Shown here in pieces: positions 44,494 through 53,495 of a DNA stretch of 64,000 nt; position 1 is the stretch's first letter; the number at the start of each line of letters is the position of its first letter. A model generated the notes under the pieces. It was given only the letters and a program-made list of their open reading frames with translations, was not told the DNA's origin and ran no database searches. This stretch comes from Cohaesibacter intestini. Its GTDB lineage: Bacteria > Pseudomonadota > Alphaproteobacteria > Rhizobiales > Cohaesibacteraceae. Location: contig NZ_QODK01000007.1 in the NCBI RefSeq assembly GCF_003324485.1, positions 62,001 through 126,000 of the forward strand, written 5' to 3'. A program made the position numbers and the translations under genes.

Positions 44494-45588
44494 TCAGTCC
44501 TTGGCGGCGTAGATATCGACTGCGAAGTGGCTGGCATAAAGTTCTGCCAACCGGCCCTTCTGGGCGAGGCGCAACAGCCCATAATTCAGCAAGGTACGAA
44601 TGCCGGTCCGATCCCGGCCATAGGCAATCGACATGCCTTCGCCGAAGAAGTGGGCGTCATAATAGGGCTTGCCAGCGAAAGCGATGCCGTCTTGTTCATC
44701 CGTGACGAGAGGCAACAGCTGGAACGCATCGCCGAAGATCGACTGAACCTTGCCCTCTTCCAGCAATTGACGCGCGACCGCCATATCGGTAACGGGCACC
44801 CGATTGACCTTGGGGAAGTAGGTGCGCAAGTAAGCCTCATGGGCAGACCCGCCGCGCACGGCCACCGGGACAGCATCCATCCCTGTCTTGTCGAGTTTCA
44901 AGAGTGTGCCGGTTTTGCGAACAAAGCGCCCCGGTCGCTTGAGATAGACCTTGGTGAAAGCCAGTTTGTCCTGAACCGCCTGCTGATTGGCGATGCCGGC
45001 AATCGCTGCGTCGGCGCGACCATCGGAAATCAGGGTCGGGATTTCCTCGAAGGCGACCAGCTTGAGGGTGCAAGCAATGTTCAGCTCCTCACAGAGTGCG
45101 CGCACCAGCTCGACATGATAGCCCTGAGGCAGATCCTCCTCCCCTCGATAATTGAAGGGTGGGAAGTCATCGGTGGTCAACAAACGCAACCCCTGATCGA
45201 GCAGGTCCTGATCAGGCTGTTTCGGACGCTCTCGCACATCAATGAAGCTGGTGAAGCCGGCATTGACCCATTGGTGTGATCCAATGGGACCATCAATCTG
45301 CTGATTGCGGCCACGGCGGCTCAGAATGTTGGTGGTTTCATTGCCCCCCTCGTCCTGCTCTTCATCCAGCGCGTTGACAGTCGGATCTTCCGGCTCCTCC
45401 TGCTGGGCATTTGCCTGTATGGATCCCAGACTTGCTGTCGCGAGGCAGAGCACAAAAAGAAGAGAGACACGGGCGCCTGAGCGCGAAATTGCGCGTCGGG
45501 ACCGCAACTTCTGACGATATTCTTCGAAAAATGCAAGAATATCGTGAATAATACCACCCTGTGTTGTATGAAGTTGCGTATCCTTCAT
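44494..45588 (-). CDS. Family 3 solute-binding-like protein (transporter substrate-binding domain)
   Basis: The predicted 364-residue product has a hydrophobic export segment (VSLLFVLCLATASLGSIQANA), but it begins about 40 residues after the ATG, so either the signal is atypical or the true start is downstream. An acidic linker is followed by an SBP_bac_3 domain: LRLLTTDDFPPFNYRGEEDL, QGYHVELVRALCEELNI and GRADAAIAGIA. These proteins bind amino acids or opine-like solutes for ABC importers or sensors. No permease or ATPase gene is nearby. It is divergent from the membrane glycosyltransferase, with a 211-base shared promoter region. Confidence 0.8.
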   Translation of the reverse strand: MKDTQLHTTQGGIIHDILAFFEEYRQKLRSRRAISRSGARVSLLFVLCLATASLGSIQANAQQEEPEDPTVNALDEEQDEGGNETTNILSRRGRNQQIDGPIGSHQWVNAGFTSFIDVRERPKQPDQDLLDQGLRLLTTDDFPPFNYRGEEDLPQGYHVELVRALCEELNIACTLKLVAFEEIPTLISDGRADAAIAGIANQQAVQDKLAFTKVYLKRPGRFVRKTGTLLKLDKTGMDAVPVAVRGGSAHEAYLRTYFPKVNRVPVTDMAVARQLLEEGKVQSIFGDAFQLLPLVTDEQDGIAFAGKPYYDAHFFGEGMSIAYGRDRTGIRTLLNYGLLRLAQKGRLAELYASHFAVDIYAAKD

Positions 45589-45799
45589 TGAAATTGCGAA
45601 ACCCCTATGCCACTCTTTCAGGTAGTGTTGCTCTTGTCCAATATTCATCTGCCAAGAGCAAGCAAAGCTGACTTTAGACCTTAATTTAATCGTTTGATCA
45701 CTGACACCAAAATGAATTTGCTCCGCACATTTCAGCGCATCACGCGCGGACCCTTGTTGATTTACTGTGTTGGTATAGCGGCATTTACCGAGCCTTGTC

Positions 45800-47854
45800 A
45801 TGGCCTTTTTAAACAAGGAATTGAAAAAGCCTGATCCGGGCCCGATTGCCTCGGCCCTGCTGGCTCAGACGGAGGATGGATCTCCTCCTCCGCCTCCGTT
45901 CTTTCACGCAGAAGAGGCGACGAACGACCGCCCCATTCTTCCCTTCCATCTCTCTGTCCTGACGGTGATCGCAGACAAGGCGGACTGGCTGTGGCATTTG
46001 ATCGACACCTATGCACTGAGGTCTGACAACTCCCTAACCCATGATCTCCTAGCGTCCGGTCAGATAGACGAAATGCGCTATTTTGCCGAAGCCGCCCGCC
46101 GCCTGGGGGTGCCGTTTCTGTGCCATGTGCCCGTTGCGGCTTTGCATCCCTTCCCCGACGAGGTGCTGCTCGAAGGCATCCATGATCTTGATTGGGTGAT
46201 GATGTGGCCACCTGAAGGACCGGACGGACAGGAGGCAAACCAGAGAAGCCAATTGCTCTGCGCCCCTAAGGGTGAGGCGCTTGATCGGCTGGAACACTCA
46301 TTGCAGGATATGCCCGATCTGCGGCAACGCATTTGCCTGACGGTTCCCTCTGTTCTGCAGGCTGCCCAGAGGGCCGCAGCGAAGGAGCGGGCGCTCACCA
46401 CGCGTGTCTATCAGCTCAAGCAAAAGCAGCCAGACTTGTCTGCCCATAAACGGATTGGTCATTTCAACCGCTTCGTGCTTGTGTCTTTGGTGTTTGCTGC
46501 GATCGCATTGGCATTTCTGTTTCCACCCATAGCGATTGCCTTCAATATCCTGTCAATCATGGTCTTTCTGTCCATTGCCGGGCTACGAATTGCTGCCATA
46601 CTGGCTGCCAAGCGTCTGGAGCAGGCGCAGGCACTTTGTTTTGAGCAACTGTTTGCCAGCCCGATTGTCGAAGAGGAATGGCCCAGCTACACGGTGCTGG
46701 TGCCGCTCTACAAAGAAGCCTCCATTCTGGGCGATCTGATTTGCTGTCTCACCCAGCTTGATTATCCGCGTGACAAATTGAGCATCCAGTTGCTGGTCGA
46801 GGCGGACGACCATGAGACATGGCAGGCGCTGGCCGGGATGAAGCTGCCACCCGCCTTCACGGTGGTGTCCGTCCCTATTCATGGGCCGCGCACCAAGCCC
46901 AAGGCGCTGAATTATGCACTCGCCTTCGTCAAGTCAGAGTTGGTGGTGATTTATGATGCCGAGGACCGCCCCAACCCGCTGCAATTGAAAGAAGCTGCGA
47001 TGCGGATGCGAGCGGGCGGTGAAACCCTCGCCTGCCTGCAGGGACGATTGGCCATCGACAATGGCAATTCACGCTTTCTCAGTCGTCAGTTCGCCGTGGA
47101 ATATGCGGCCTTGTTTGACGGCTTCCTGCCCTATCTTGCGGACAAGGGGCTGCCCCTGCCCCTTGGTGGCACTTCCAACCATTTCCGCACCGATATTCTG
47201 AAGGCTGTTGGAGGCTGGGATCCTTACAATGTCACGGAAGATGCCGATCTCGGCCTGCGTCTGACGCGTCTGGGCTATCGCATCGAGGTGCTGCAAACCG
47301 AAACCTGGGAGGAAGCGCCGGAAAGCTATCCTCAATGGGTTCGTCAGAGGACACGGTGGTTCAAGGGCTGGATGCAGACATGGCTGGTGCATATGCGCAA
47401 TCCGCTGGCTTTGTGGCGCTCCCTTGGGACGGCGTCCTTTCTCACCTTTCAGAGCATCATTGGCGGTATGTTGATTTCCGCCCTCATCCATCCGGTCTAT
47501 ATTCTGTCCTTCGCGCTGACCTTTCTGGCCCTGCAGATCCCGGCAAACGAGGCTTCCTCGCTATTCTGGAGTTTGGTGATCGCCAATTCGGTCAATCTGC
47601 TGCTGGGTTATGGGGGCGCAATGAGTTTGGGTTATCGCAAGGCGCGGCAACGCTATGGCTATGGTCTGGCAACAATATTGGCGATGCCGGTCTATTGGCT
47701 GATGATGACACCGGCCGCCTGGCGCGCGCTGGTTCAACTGCTTGATAACCCGCATCATTGGGAAAAGACCGAGCATGGGCTGTCACTGGATCGACCATCG
47801 CTGGACAGCGCAAGTCCGCTTGGCGTTCTGACCTGCGAAAAGGGACCCGATTGA
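45800..47854 (+). CDS. Membrane family 2 glycosyltransferase, cellulose-synthase-like
   Basis: This 684-residue protein has an N-terminal soluble region (about 1-205, reminiscent of GspE-type N-terminal domains), two transmembrane helices, a GT2 catalytic domain and C-terminal membrane helices. Catalytic features are EADDHE, IYDAEDRPNP, the acceptor-side TEDADLG and RQRTRWFKG, corresponding to the D, DxD, TED and QxxRW motifs of processive synthases. It probably polymerises an extracellular beta-glycan. No PilZ domain, BcsB or cellulase partner gene is seen, so it is unlikely to be canonical BcsA. Confidence 0.88.
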   Translation: MAFLNKELKKPDPGPIASALLAQTEDGSPPPPPFFHAEEATNDRPILPFHLSVLTVIADKADWLWHLIDTYALRSDNSLTHDLLASGQIDEMRYFAEAARRLGVPFLCHVPVAALHPFPDEVLLEGIHDLDWVMMWPPEGPDGQEANQRSQLLCAPKGEALDRLEHSLQDMPDLRQRICLTVPSVLQAAQRAAAKERALTTRVYQLKQKQPDLSAHKRIGHFNRFVLVSLVFAAIALAFLFPPIAIAFNILSIMVFLSIAGLRIAAILAAKRLEQAQALCFEQLFASPIVEEEWPSYTVLVPLYKEASILGDLICCLTQLDYPRDKLSIQLLVEADDHETWQALAGMKLPPAFTVVSVPIHGPRTKPKALNYALAFVKSELVVIYDAEDRPNPLQLKEAAMRMRAGGETLACLQGRLAIDNGNSRFLSRQFAVEYAALFDGFLPYLADKGLPLPLGGTSNHFRTDILKAVGGWDPYNVTEDADLGLRLTRLGYRIEVLQTETWEEAPESYPQWVRQRTRWFKGWMQTWLVHMRNPLALWRSLGTASFLTFQSIIGGMLISALIHPVYILSFALTFLALQIPANEASSLFWSLVIANSVNLLLGYGGAMSLGYRKARQRYGYGLATILAMPVYWLMMTPAAWRALVQLLDNPHHWEKTEHGLSLDRPSLDSASPLGVLTCEKGPD

Positions 47855-47915
47855 AAATCAGGCCCCTTGTCAGACTGGCGCATCAAGCATAGCCCCAAGA
47901 CTTGCTGGGTGTGGT

Positions 47916-48380
47916 TTAGCGCACTTGCGGTGGCAGGCCACGGCCACGGGTGCGGATCACGACGCGCTGACCACGGGCATCCCGGTAGGCGGTGGTGCGG
48001 ATATTGGTGCGCGGATCGTAGGAGCTGGCGAAGGTCGGGCGCTGCTTGGTTTTGTAGCGGATCTTTTTCTTGCGAATGATTTTGCGCTTCAGAACCCGAC
48101 CATGGCGATCTCGCTCGACATAAACGTGGGTGTTGCGAGGGCCAACACGGGGATAATGGCTGGACACCTCACCGCCGTCCCGCTTGTGCAGGGTGGCGCC
48201 AATCAAGCTACCAATCAGGAAACCAGCAGCCCCGATGGCGGCAGCGTTGCCCATATCATTGCCATGCGACCGGTGGTGGCGGAACTCACCTGCATGGACC
48301 GAGGTTGTCGCGGTGGTTGCCGCTGAGGTGATGGACAGGATCAGGGCGATCATGATGGATTTGGTGGGTGTCTTGAACAT
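47916..48380 (-). CDS. Small exported basic protein with glycine-zipper segment
   Basis: I do not recognise a family. The 154-residue product has a signal peptide (IMIALILSITSAATTATTSVHA), then a His-rich stretch and a glycine-zipper-like hydrophobic segment (AAAIGAAGFLIGSLIGATLH). A strongly basic tail follows (KRKIIRKKKIRYKTKQRP and repeated Arg-Gly). GGAGAGA lies before the ATG. It may be a periplasmic or outer-membrane associated protein. It converges on the glycosyltransferase gene. Confidence 0.6.
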   Translation of the reverse strand: MFKTPTKSIMIALILSITSAATTATTSVHAGEFRHHRSHGNDMGNAAAIGAAGFLIGSLIGATLHKRDGGEVSSHYPRVGPRNTHVYVERDRHGRVLKRKIIRKKKIRYKTKQRPTFASSYDPRTNIRTTAYRDARGQRVVIRTRGRGLPPQVR

Positions 48381-48612
48381 GGTGTCTCTCCATTGGGTGT
48401 CTGAGTGAACTGTCTGGGTTGGCTGTCTGCTTTCTCTTGCTGCTTGCTATGTCAATTTGTCGCAGTGCCCGACCAATCGGTTCAAACTTTTTTCACCAAA
48501 CCTCTTGTGGTGCTGACAAGGGGTGCCAAGCGCTGCATAATCAACGTCATGTTTGGTCTTTGCCCGATGACGGGAGGCCATGGCATTGCCGACACCAACC
48601 AGCGAGATTTTC

Positions 48613-49629
48613 ATGCGTTCCAGTCACGATCACCCCAAGGGCACGTTGCACAACCTGTCCATCCAATCCGATTGCCTCCAATCCAACCTGCTGGGTGATC
48701 CGACCGAGCGAGAGGTGGTGGTCTATGTTCCCCATGGCCATGATGGACAGGGTTTGCCATTGCTGGTGGATCTGGTCGGCTTCACCGCCGGTGGGCCAGC
48801 GCATGTCAACTGGAAGAATTTTGGCGAGAATGTCCCCGAGCGGGTCGACCGGCTGATTGCGTCCGGCGACATGGACCCCGCGGTCATTGCCTTTCCGGAT
48901 TGCTTCACCCGGCTGGGAGGCAACCAATATATCAATTCGGTCGCCCTCGGGGCGTGGGAGGATTTCCTGATCAAGGAAATGCTGCCTGCGATTGAAGGCC
49001 AGTTTGGCTGTGGCGGTGTGGGCAAGCGCGGCGTCTTTGGCAAGTCATCGGGCGGCTATGGCTCAATGGTCCATGCCATGTTGCATGCGGATGTCTGGTC
49101 GGCGGCTGCCTGCCATTCCGGCGATATGGCGTTTGAGCTTTGCTATTTGCCCGACATGCCGACCGCCTTGCGGGCGTTGGCGGCCAAAGACCATTCGATA
49201 GAGGCCTTCCTGACCGACTTTGAAAAGGGGCCGAAATTTTCCGGCAAGGACATGCATGTGCTGATGTCACTGGCGATGGCCGCGACTTATGATCCGGACC
49301 CGGATGCCTTTTGCGGGGTGCGGTTGCCGGTGGATCTGGAGACCTGCAGCCTGATCGAGGAACGCTGGGCCAATTGGCTGAAATGGGACCCGGTGGTGAT
49401 GGTCGAGCGGGCGGAAGTGATTGACAATCTGAAATCGCTCAAGGGCCTGTGGCTCGAATGTGGTGATGTCGACCAATATAATCTGGTCTATGGGGCCCGG
49501 CGTCTGCACAAGAAACTGGAAGCCGCCGATGTGCCCCATGTCTATGAGGAGTTCTCTGACAATCATTCCTCGATCGACTATCGGATGGACCAGACCCTGC
49601 CATGGATGGCCCGGCTGTTGAGTGCATAA
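48613..49629 (+). CDS. Putative esterase (esterase D/enterochelin esterase-like fold)
   Basis: This about 338-residue cytosolic alpha/beta hydrolase matches the putative esterase family: VVYVPHGHDGQGLPLLVDLV near the N-terminus, the nucleophile elbow FGKSSGGYGSM, ECGDVDQYNL (acid residue) and a C-terminal SDNHSSIDYRM with the His. No signal peptide is seen. An upstream ATG at 48580 would add 11 residues, but its GGGAGG is only two bases away, so I prefer 48613. The substrate is unknown. A terminator follows at 49642. Confidence 0.82.
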   Translation: MRSSHDHPKGTLHNLSIQSDCLQSNLLGDPTEREVVVYVPHGHDGQGLPLLVDLVGFTAGGPAHVNWKNFGENVPERVDRLIASGDMDPAVIAFPDCFTRLGGNQYINSVALGAWEDFLIKEMLPAIEGQFGCGGVGKRGVFGKSSGGYGSMVHAMLHADVWSAAACHSGDMAFELCYLPDMPTALRALAAKDHSIEAFLTDFEKGPKFSGKDMHVLMSLAMAATYDPDPDAFCGVRLPVDLETCSLIEERWANWLKWDPVVMVERAEVIDNLKSLKGLWLECGDVDQYNLVYGARRLHKKLEAADVPHVYEEFSDNHSSIDYRMDQTLPWMARLLSA

Positions 49630-49641
49630 GCCGACTTTGTG

Positions 49642-49677
49642 AAGGCGGCGGCTTGAGACTTTCTCGCGCCGCCTTTT
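49642..49677 (+). terminator. Intrinsic terminator after the esterase gene
   Basis: AAGGCGGCG pairs perfectly with CGCCGCCTT (16-nt loop), followed by TT. Confidence 0.7.
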
Positions 49678-49783
49678 GCACTCTTCACAGAAATGGGTCT
49701 CCGTGCTTTTTGTTGGTTTACGCTGATCGAGCAAATCAGATAGGCTCGCAGCAGATTCCCGCCCTTTGAGAGAATGCCGTTTC

Positions 49784-51709
49784 ATGACGCCTGTCGCCCA
49801 CCCTTCTGCCGTGCCTGCCCAGATCGACGATGCGGTGTTGGAGCAGGAGGGACGTATTGATACGGCCTTTGATCCTGATTCACCCCCTGCCGAGCAGGCC
49901 TTACAGATCCTCAAACGGGTCTATGGCTATGACCAGTTTCGTGGCAGTCAGGCGGAGGTGATTGAAAGTCTGCTCAATGGCCACAGCACCCTTGCCGTGA
50001 TGCCGACCGGCATGGGCAAGAGCATTTGCTTCCAGATCCCCTCGATGATCTTTGGTGGCCTGACTTTGGTCGTCTCGCCCTTGGTGGCCCTGATGGAAGA
50101 TCAGGTGATGGCATTGAAGCTCGCCGGTGTGGCGGCAGAAACGCTCAACAGCTCCCGCTCGCGCGAGGAAAATGTCGCGGTCTGGCGCCGGGTGGCAGCT
50201 GGAGAGATTTCGCTGCTTTACATCGCGCCGGAACGGCTGATGACCGAACGGATGCTGGCAGCGCTTGCCAAATTGCCGGTGCGGCTGATCGCGATTGACG
50301 AAGCGCATTGCATTTCGCGCTGGGGGCCGAGCTTCCGGCCCGATTATGAGGGTCTGACGCGGCTGAGTGATTTCTTCCCCAATGCGCCGGTGGCAGCACT
50401 GACAGCGACGGCGGATGAAGCCACCCGGCAGGATATTGCCGACAAGTTGTTTCCGCGCGATGCGTTTGGCAAACGCCTTGGCAATGTGATGGTGTCGGGC
50501 TTTGACCGTCCCAATATCCGCCTCACTGTTGCGCAAAGACGCGACTGGAAAAAGCAGCTGCTCGATTTTGTCGATGCGCGGCGGGACCAGTCAGGCATTG
50601 TCTATTGCCTTTCGCGCCGCAAGACCGAAGAAGTGGCCGATTTCCTCAAGGGGCATGGGGTGAAAGCCTTTGCCTATCATGCGGGGATGGATGCCAGCAT
50701 TCGGGCTGCCCATCAGTCGCTTTTCATGCGTGAAGCGGGCACCGTGATGGTGGCGACCATTGCGTTCGGGATGGGGATCGACAAGCCTGATGTGCGCTAT
50801 GTCTTTCACACCAATCTGCCCGCCAATATGGAAGCCTATGCGCAGGAAATTGGCCGTGCGGGCCGCGATGGCGCGCCATCAGAAGCCATGATGCTCTATG
50901 GCCTTGATGATATCCGCATGCGGCGCAGCTTCATCGACAATGAGGGCGGCGACGAGGATCATCTCGCCCGCGAGCATAAACGCCTTGATGCGTTATTGGC
51001 CTATTGCGAGGCACCATCCTGTCGCCGTCAGGCCTTGCTCAGCTATTTCGGCGAGGACATCAAGCCTTGCGGCAATTGCGATATTTGCCTTGATCCGCCG
51101 GAGCTGAAAGACGGCAATGTCGAAGCCCTACGTCTGATTGATGTGGTTGAGGCGACGGGCGAAACCTTCGGCACGGTGCATCTGATCGACATTCTGCGCG
51201 GCATGAGCCATGAGAAGATCAAGAAATATCGCCATGACAAGCTGGAGTGCCACGGGGTGGGCAAGGCCACCTCCAAGGAAGATTGGCGAGCGATCCTCAG
51301 GCAGATGGTAGCGGGCAATTTCCTGCGTCTCGACATCCAAAATCACGGGGCGCTGAAGCTGACCGCCAAGTCGGATGCCTTGCGCGCGGGCGACATTCGC
51401 TTTGCCTATCGCACCGACGTGATGGGGCCGAGCGATCTCTATCGTCCGAAACGCGCCAAAAGCGCCCTGCCCGATCTGGACCCGGCGGACAAGGACTTGT
51501 TCGAGGCATTGCGCAATGCCCGATCCGAGTTGGCGCGCGAGCTCAAGGTGCCCGCCTATGTGGTCTTTTCCGACAAGACCCTGCATGATATGGCGATCCA
51601 GAAACCGACCACCCGCCCCGATTTTCTGCATATTCACGGGGTGGGCAGCTCAAAGCAGAAGAAATTTGCCGATCACTTCATTGATGTCATCGAAGAATGG
51701 ATGGGCTGA
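49784..51709 (+). CDS. recQ: ATP-dependent DNA helicase RecQ
   Basis: This 641-residue helicase has the SF2 core (AVMPTGMGKS Walker A, AIDEAHCIS DEAH box, QEIGRAGRDG motif VI), the RecQ zinc-binding Cys cluster (CGNCDICLDPP) with winged helix, and a C-terminal HRDC domain (about 560-640; KVPAYVVFSDKTL). It unwinds DNA in recombination repair. The aromatic-rich loop after the DEAH box reads SRWGPSFRPDY, whereas E. coli RecQ has SQWGHDFRP. The first residues vary between family members; the ATG at 49784 is used rather than a TTG at 49766. Confidence 0.93.
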   Translation: MTPVAHPSAVPAQIDDAVLEQEGRIDTAFDPDSPPAEQALQILKRVYGYDQFRGSQAEVIESLLNGHSTLAVMPTGMGKSICFQIPSMIFGGLTLVVSPLVALMEDQVMALKLAGVAAETLNSSRSREENVAVWRRVAAGEISLLYIAPERLMTERMLAALAKLPVRLIAIDEAHCISRWGPSFRPDYEGLTRLSDFFPNAPVAALTATADEATRQDIADKLFPRDAFGKRLGNVMVSGFDRPNIRLTVAQRRDWKKQLLDFVDARRDQSGIVYCLSRRKTEEVADFLKGHGVKAFAYHAGMDASIRAAHQSLFMREAGTVMVATIAFGMGIDKPDVRYVFHTNLPANMEAYAQEIGRAGRDGAPSEAMMLYGLDDIRMRRSFIDNEGGDEDHLAREHKRLDALLAYCEAPSCRRQALLSYFGEDIKPCGNCDICLDPPELKDGNVEALRLIDVVEATGETFGTVHLIDILRGMSHEKIKKYRHDKLECHGVGKATSKEDWRAILRQMVAGNFLRLDIQNHGALKLTAKSDALRAGDIRFAYRTDVMGPSDLYRPKRAKSALPDLDPADKDLFEALRNARSELARELKVPAYVVFSDKTLHDMAIQKPTTRPDFLHIHGVGSSKQKKFADHFIDVIEEWMG

Positions 51710-51776
51710 GGCAGGCATTCCCTACAATTGTAATTGTGTTTTTCACGTCCCCTTTAAGTGCCTCATCTAAACTGCC

Positions 51777-51799
51777 TCCCCATATTAGAGGGGATAGAC
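51777..51799 (+). promoter_or_regulatory. Hairpin covering the rebB ribosome binding site
   Basis: TCCCC (51777-51781) can pair with GGGGA (51790-51794), the Shine-Dalgarno core, across an 8-nt loop, five bases before the ATG at 51800. Such a weak stem could restrict translation in a temperature- or factor-dependent way. Confidence 0.45.
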
Positions 51800-52147
51800 A
51801 TGACCAATTCTTGTAAAGTGATCATCGCAACCATTCTGGTTGGCACAGCAGTTTCAACCGGCGCGCTTGCTGCGGACATTGTTAATCCGCAAATCACGGA
51901 TGCGGTTACGCAGACCAATGTGAAGGTGCTGGGCGATGCCCCGGCAGTGGCGACAGGCAATCTCTATCAGGCCAGCGCACAAGCGCTCAGCAACGCTGCG
52001 CATAACGCGACAAGCGCCCAACAGAATGCGAGTACTGTGCTGCAGGCCACCACCACACAAGGTGTATCGACGCTGTATGAGGCGGATACCGCCTCGACCG
52101 GGATCGCTGAGAGCAAGATTATGGGTGAGTCCGGCCCCGCGCATTGA
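51800..52147 (+). CDS. rebB: RebB-family R-body protein with predicted signal peptide
   Basis: This 115-residue protein matches RebB, the R-body structural family: NPQITDAVTQTNVKVLGDAP, then GNLYQASAQALSNAAHNATS, AQQNASTVLQATTTQGVSTL and the ending DTASTGIAES. R-bodies are coiled protein ribbons that extend explosively in Caedibacter and others; RebB is a main building block. Unusually, the first 25 residues form a Sec-type signal (VIIATILVGTAVSTGALAAD) with an A-L-A cleavage site, while known RebB proteins I recall begin directly with the conserved part. No other reb gene is nearby. GGGGA six bases upstream supports this ATG. A 14-base palindrome lies at 51723-51736 in the promoter region. 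Confidence 0.85.
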   Translation: MTNSCKVIIATILVGTAVSTGALAADIVNPQITDAVTQTNVKVLGDAPAVATGNLYQASAQALSNAAHNATSAQQNASTVLQATTTQGVSTLYEADTASTGIAESKIMGESGPAH

Positions 52148-52268
52148 CCAAATTGCGAACCGGTCACCATCACATCCCATCACTCTCGCGTGAGAGCGCC
52201 AGATTGGGCGAGACTTTGCCACATTGGAAGGCCACAAATGAGACATGACTTCTAATCGGGAGAGAAAT

Positions 52269-52889
52269 ATGTCTCACTTTTTCGCCTCAGCCCTGATGGC
52301 AGCATCGCTCATTGCGGCTTCTGCCAATGCCAGCTCTGCCAACGACAATTTGAAAACCGCCATCTTTGCTGGCGGCTGTTTCTGGTGCGTCGAGAAGGAT
52401 TTTGACCATGTGAAGGGCGTGGTCGAGACCATTTCGGGCTATTCTGGTGGCAACACGAACGAAAATGTCACCTATAAAAATCACAGCGCCGACAAGCATC
52501 GCGAGGTGGTCAAAATCACCTATGACAGCAGCAAGGTCAGCTATGATCAGTTGCTCGATATTTTCTGGCGCTCGGTCGATCCAACCGATGGGGGCGGCCA
52601 ATTCTGTGATCGGGGTCACAGCTACACCACCGCCATCTATACGCTGAATGACGAACAGGCCAAGCTGGCGGCTGCCTCCAAAGCCAAACTGGAAGCCGAT
52701 AAGATCCTCAGTGACCCGATCCAGACCGAAATCGCCCCGGCCATGCCTTTCTTTGCGGCGGAAGATTATCATCAGGATTATTACAAGAAAAATCCAATCC
52801 GCTACAAATATTACCGCTATGCTTGCGCCCGTGATGAACGCATCGAGCGGGTATGGGGCGAACAGGCGCACAAAGGCATCATGAAGTAG
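52269..52889 (+). CDS. msrA: Peptide-methionine (S)-S-oxide reductase, exported
   Basis: This 206-residue MsrA has the catalytic motif GGCFWC (Cys37, with a further Cys at 40), the conserved GYSGG, FWRSVDPTDGGGQFCDRG and EDYHQDYY. A signal peptide (FFASALMAASLIAASANASS) suggests periplasmic repair of oxidised methionine; the ATG at 52269 follows GGGAGAG. A second candidate Met at 52245 would only lengthen the N-terminus. The 3' end is partly duplicated downstream (52952-53015), described separately. It lies between rebB and the Spx/ArsC-like gene. Confidence 0.92.
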   Translation: MSHFFASALMAASLIAASANASSANDNLKTAIFAGGCFWCVEKDFDHVKGVVETISGYSGGNTNENVTYKNHSADKHREVVKITYDSSKVSYDQLLDIFWRSVDPTDGGGQFCDRGHSYTTAIYTLNDEQAKLAAASKAKLEADKILSDPIQTEIAPAMPFFAAEDYHQDYYKKNPIRYKYYRYACARDERIERVWGEQAHKGIMK

Positions 52890-52951
52890 CGCAGACGGGC
52901 GCAAGCTTATTCCTGTCGATAGGCTTTCTGCCTTGGGCAGGCCTATCTTGT

Positions 52952-53015
52952 CGCCCGTGATGAACGCATCGAGCGGGTATGGGGTGAGAAGGCGCATAAA
53001 GGCATCATGAAGTAA
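52952..53015 (+). pseudogene. Duplicated 3' fragment of msrA
   Basis: 63 bases (52952-53014) repeat the msrA tail (52826-52888) with four substitutions and an offset of 126 bases. In frame it encodes ARDERIERVWGEKAHKGIMK followed by TAA. It has no start of its own and is too short to function. Confidence 0.85.
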
Positions 53016-53112
53016 AATACACCCTGCTCTGTGTCAGGTGCGGCTTTGCATGGTTCGGGGGATCGGATAGCCTGTCTCACACATCCGAATCCCTTCCAAT
53101 GCGAGTTGCTCC

Positions 53113-53454
53113 ATGAAACTCTATGGCCTCAAAAGCTGTGACACCTGCCGCAAGGCGCTGAAATCCTTCGAAGCAGCGGGCAAGCCCGTCACCTTTGTCG
53201 ACCTTCGTGCTGATGGTTTCTCAGAGGATGACCTTGATCGCTGGCTCGGGGCCGTTGGCTGGGAGGTGCTGCTTAACCGGCGCTCGACCACCTGGCGAGA
53301 CCTGCCCGAAGGTGACAAGGCAGATCCAGATGAAGCCAAGGCACGGGCCCTCATTCTGCAGCATCCCACCCTCATCAAGCGCCCGATTTTTGATGACGGC
53401 ACACAAATCGTGGTAAGCTTTGGCAAAGCCCAGCAGGTGACCCTGCTGGGTTGA
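53113..53454 (+). CDS. Spx/MgsR-ArsC-like thioredoxin-fold protein
   Basis: This 113-residue protein starts MKLYGLKSCDTCRKAL, with the CxxC motif of the Spx/YffB branch of the ArsC family, and has the conserved NRRSTTWRDLP and LIQHP-TLIKRPIF block. In proteobacteria such proteins are of uncertain function (glutathione-related or reductase-like). It reads in the same direction as msrA and DUF1176 and may be part of a stress-related run. The next gene starts 41 bases downstream. Confidence 0.85.
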   Translation: MKLYGLKSCDTCRKALKSFEAAGKPVTFVDLRADGFSEDDLDRWLGAVGWEVLLNRRSTTWRDLPEGDKADPDEAKARALILQHPTLIKRPIFDDGTQIVVSFGKAQQVTLLG

Positions 53455-53495
53455 CCTTTTTCTCATTTGCTGACGCACAGACAGGAGCGCCCGCC

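Noticed and set aside
52952-53015. Second functional msrA gene
   Set aside because: Only the last 20 codons are present, with no catalytic motif or start.
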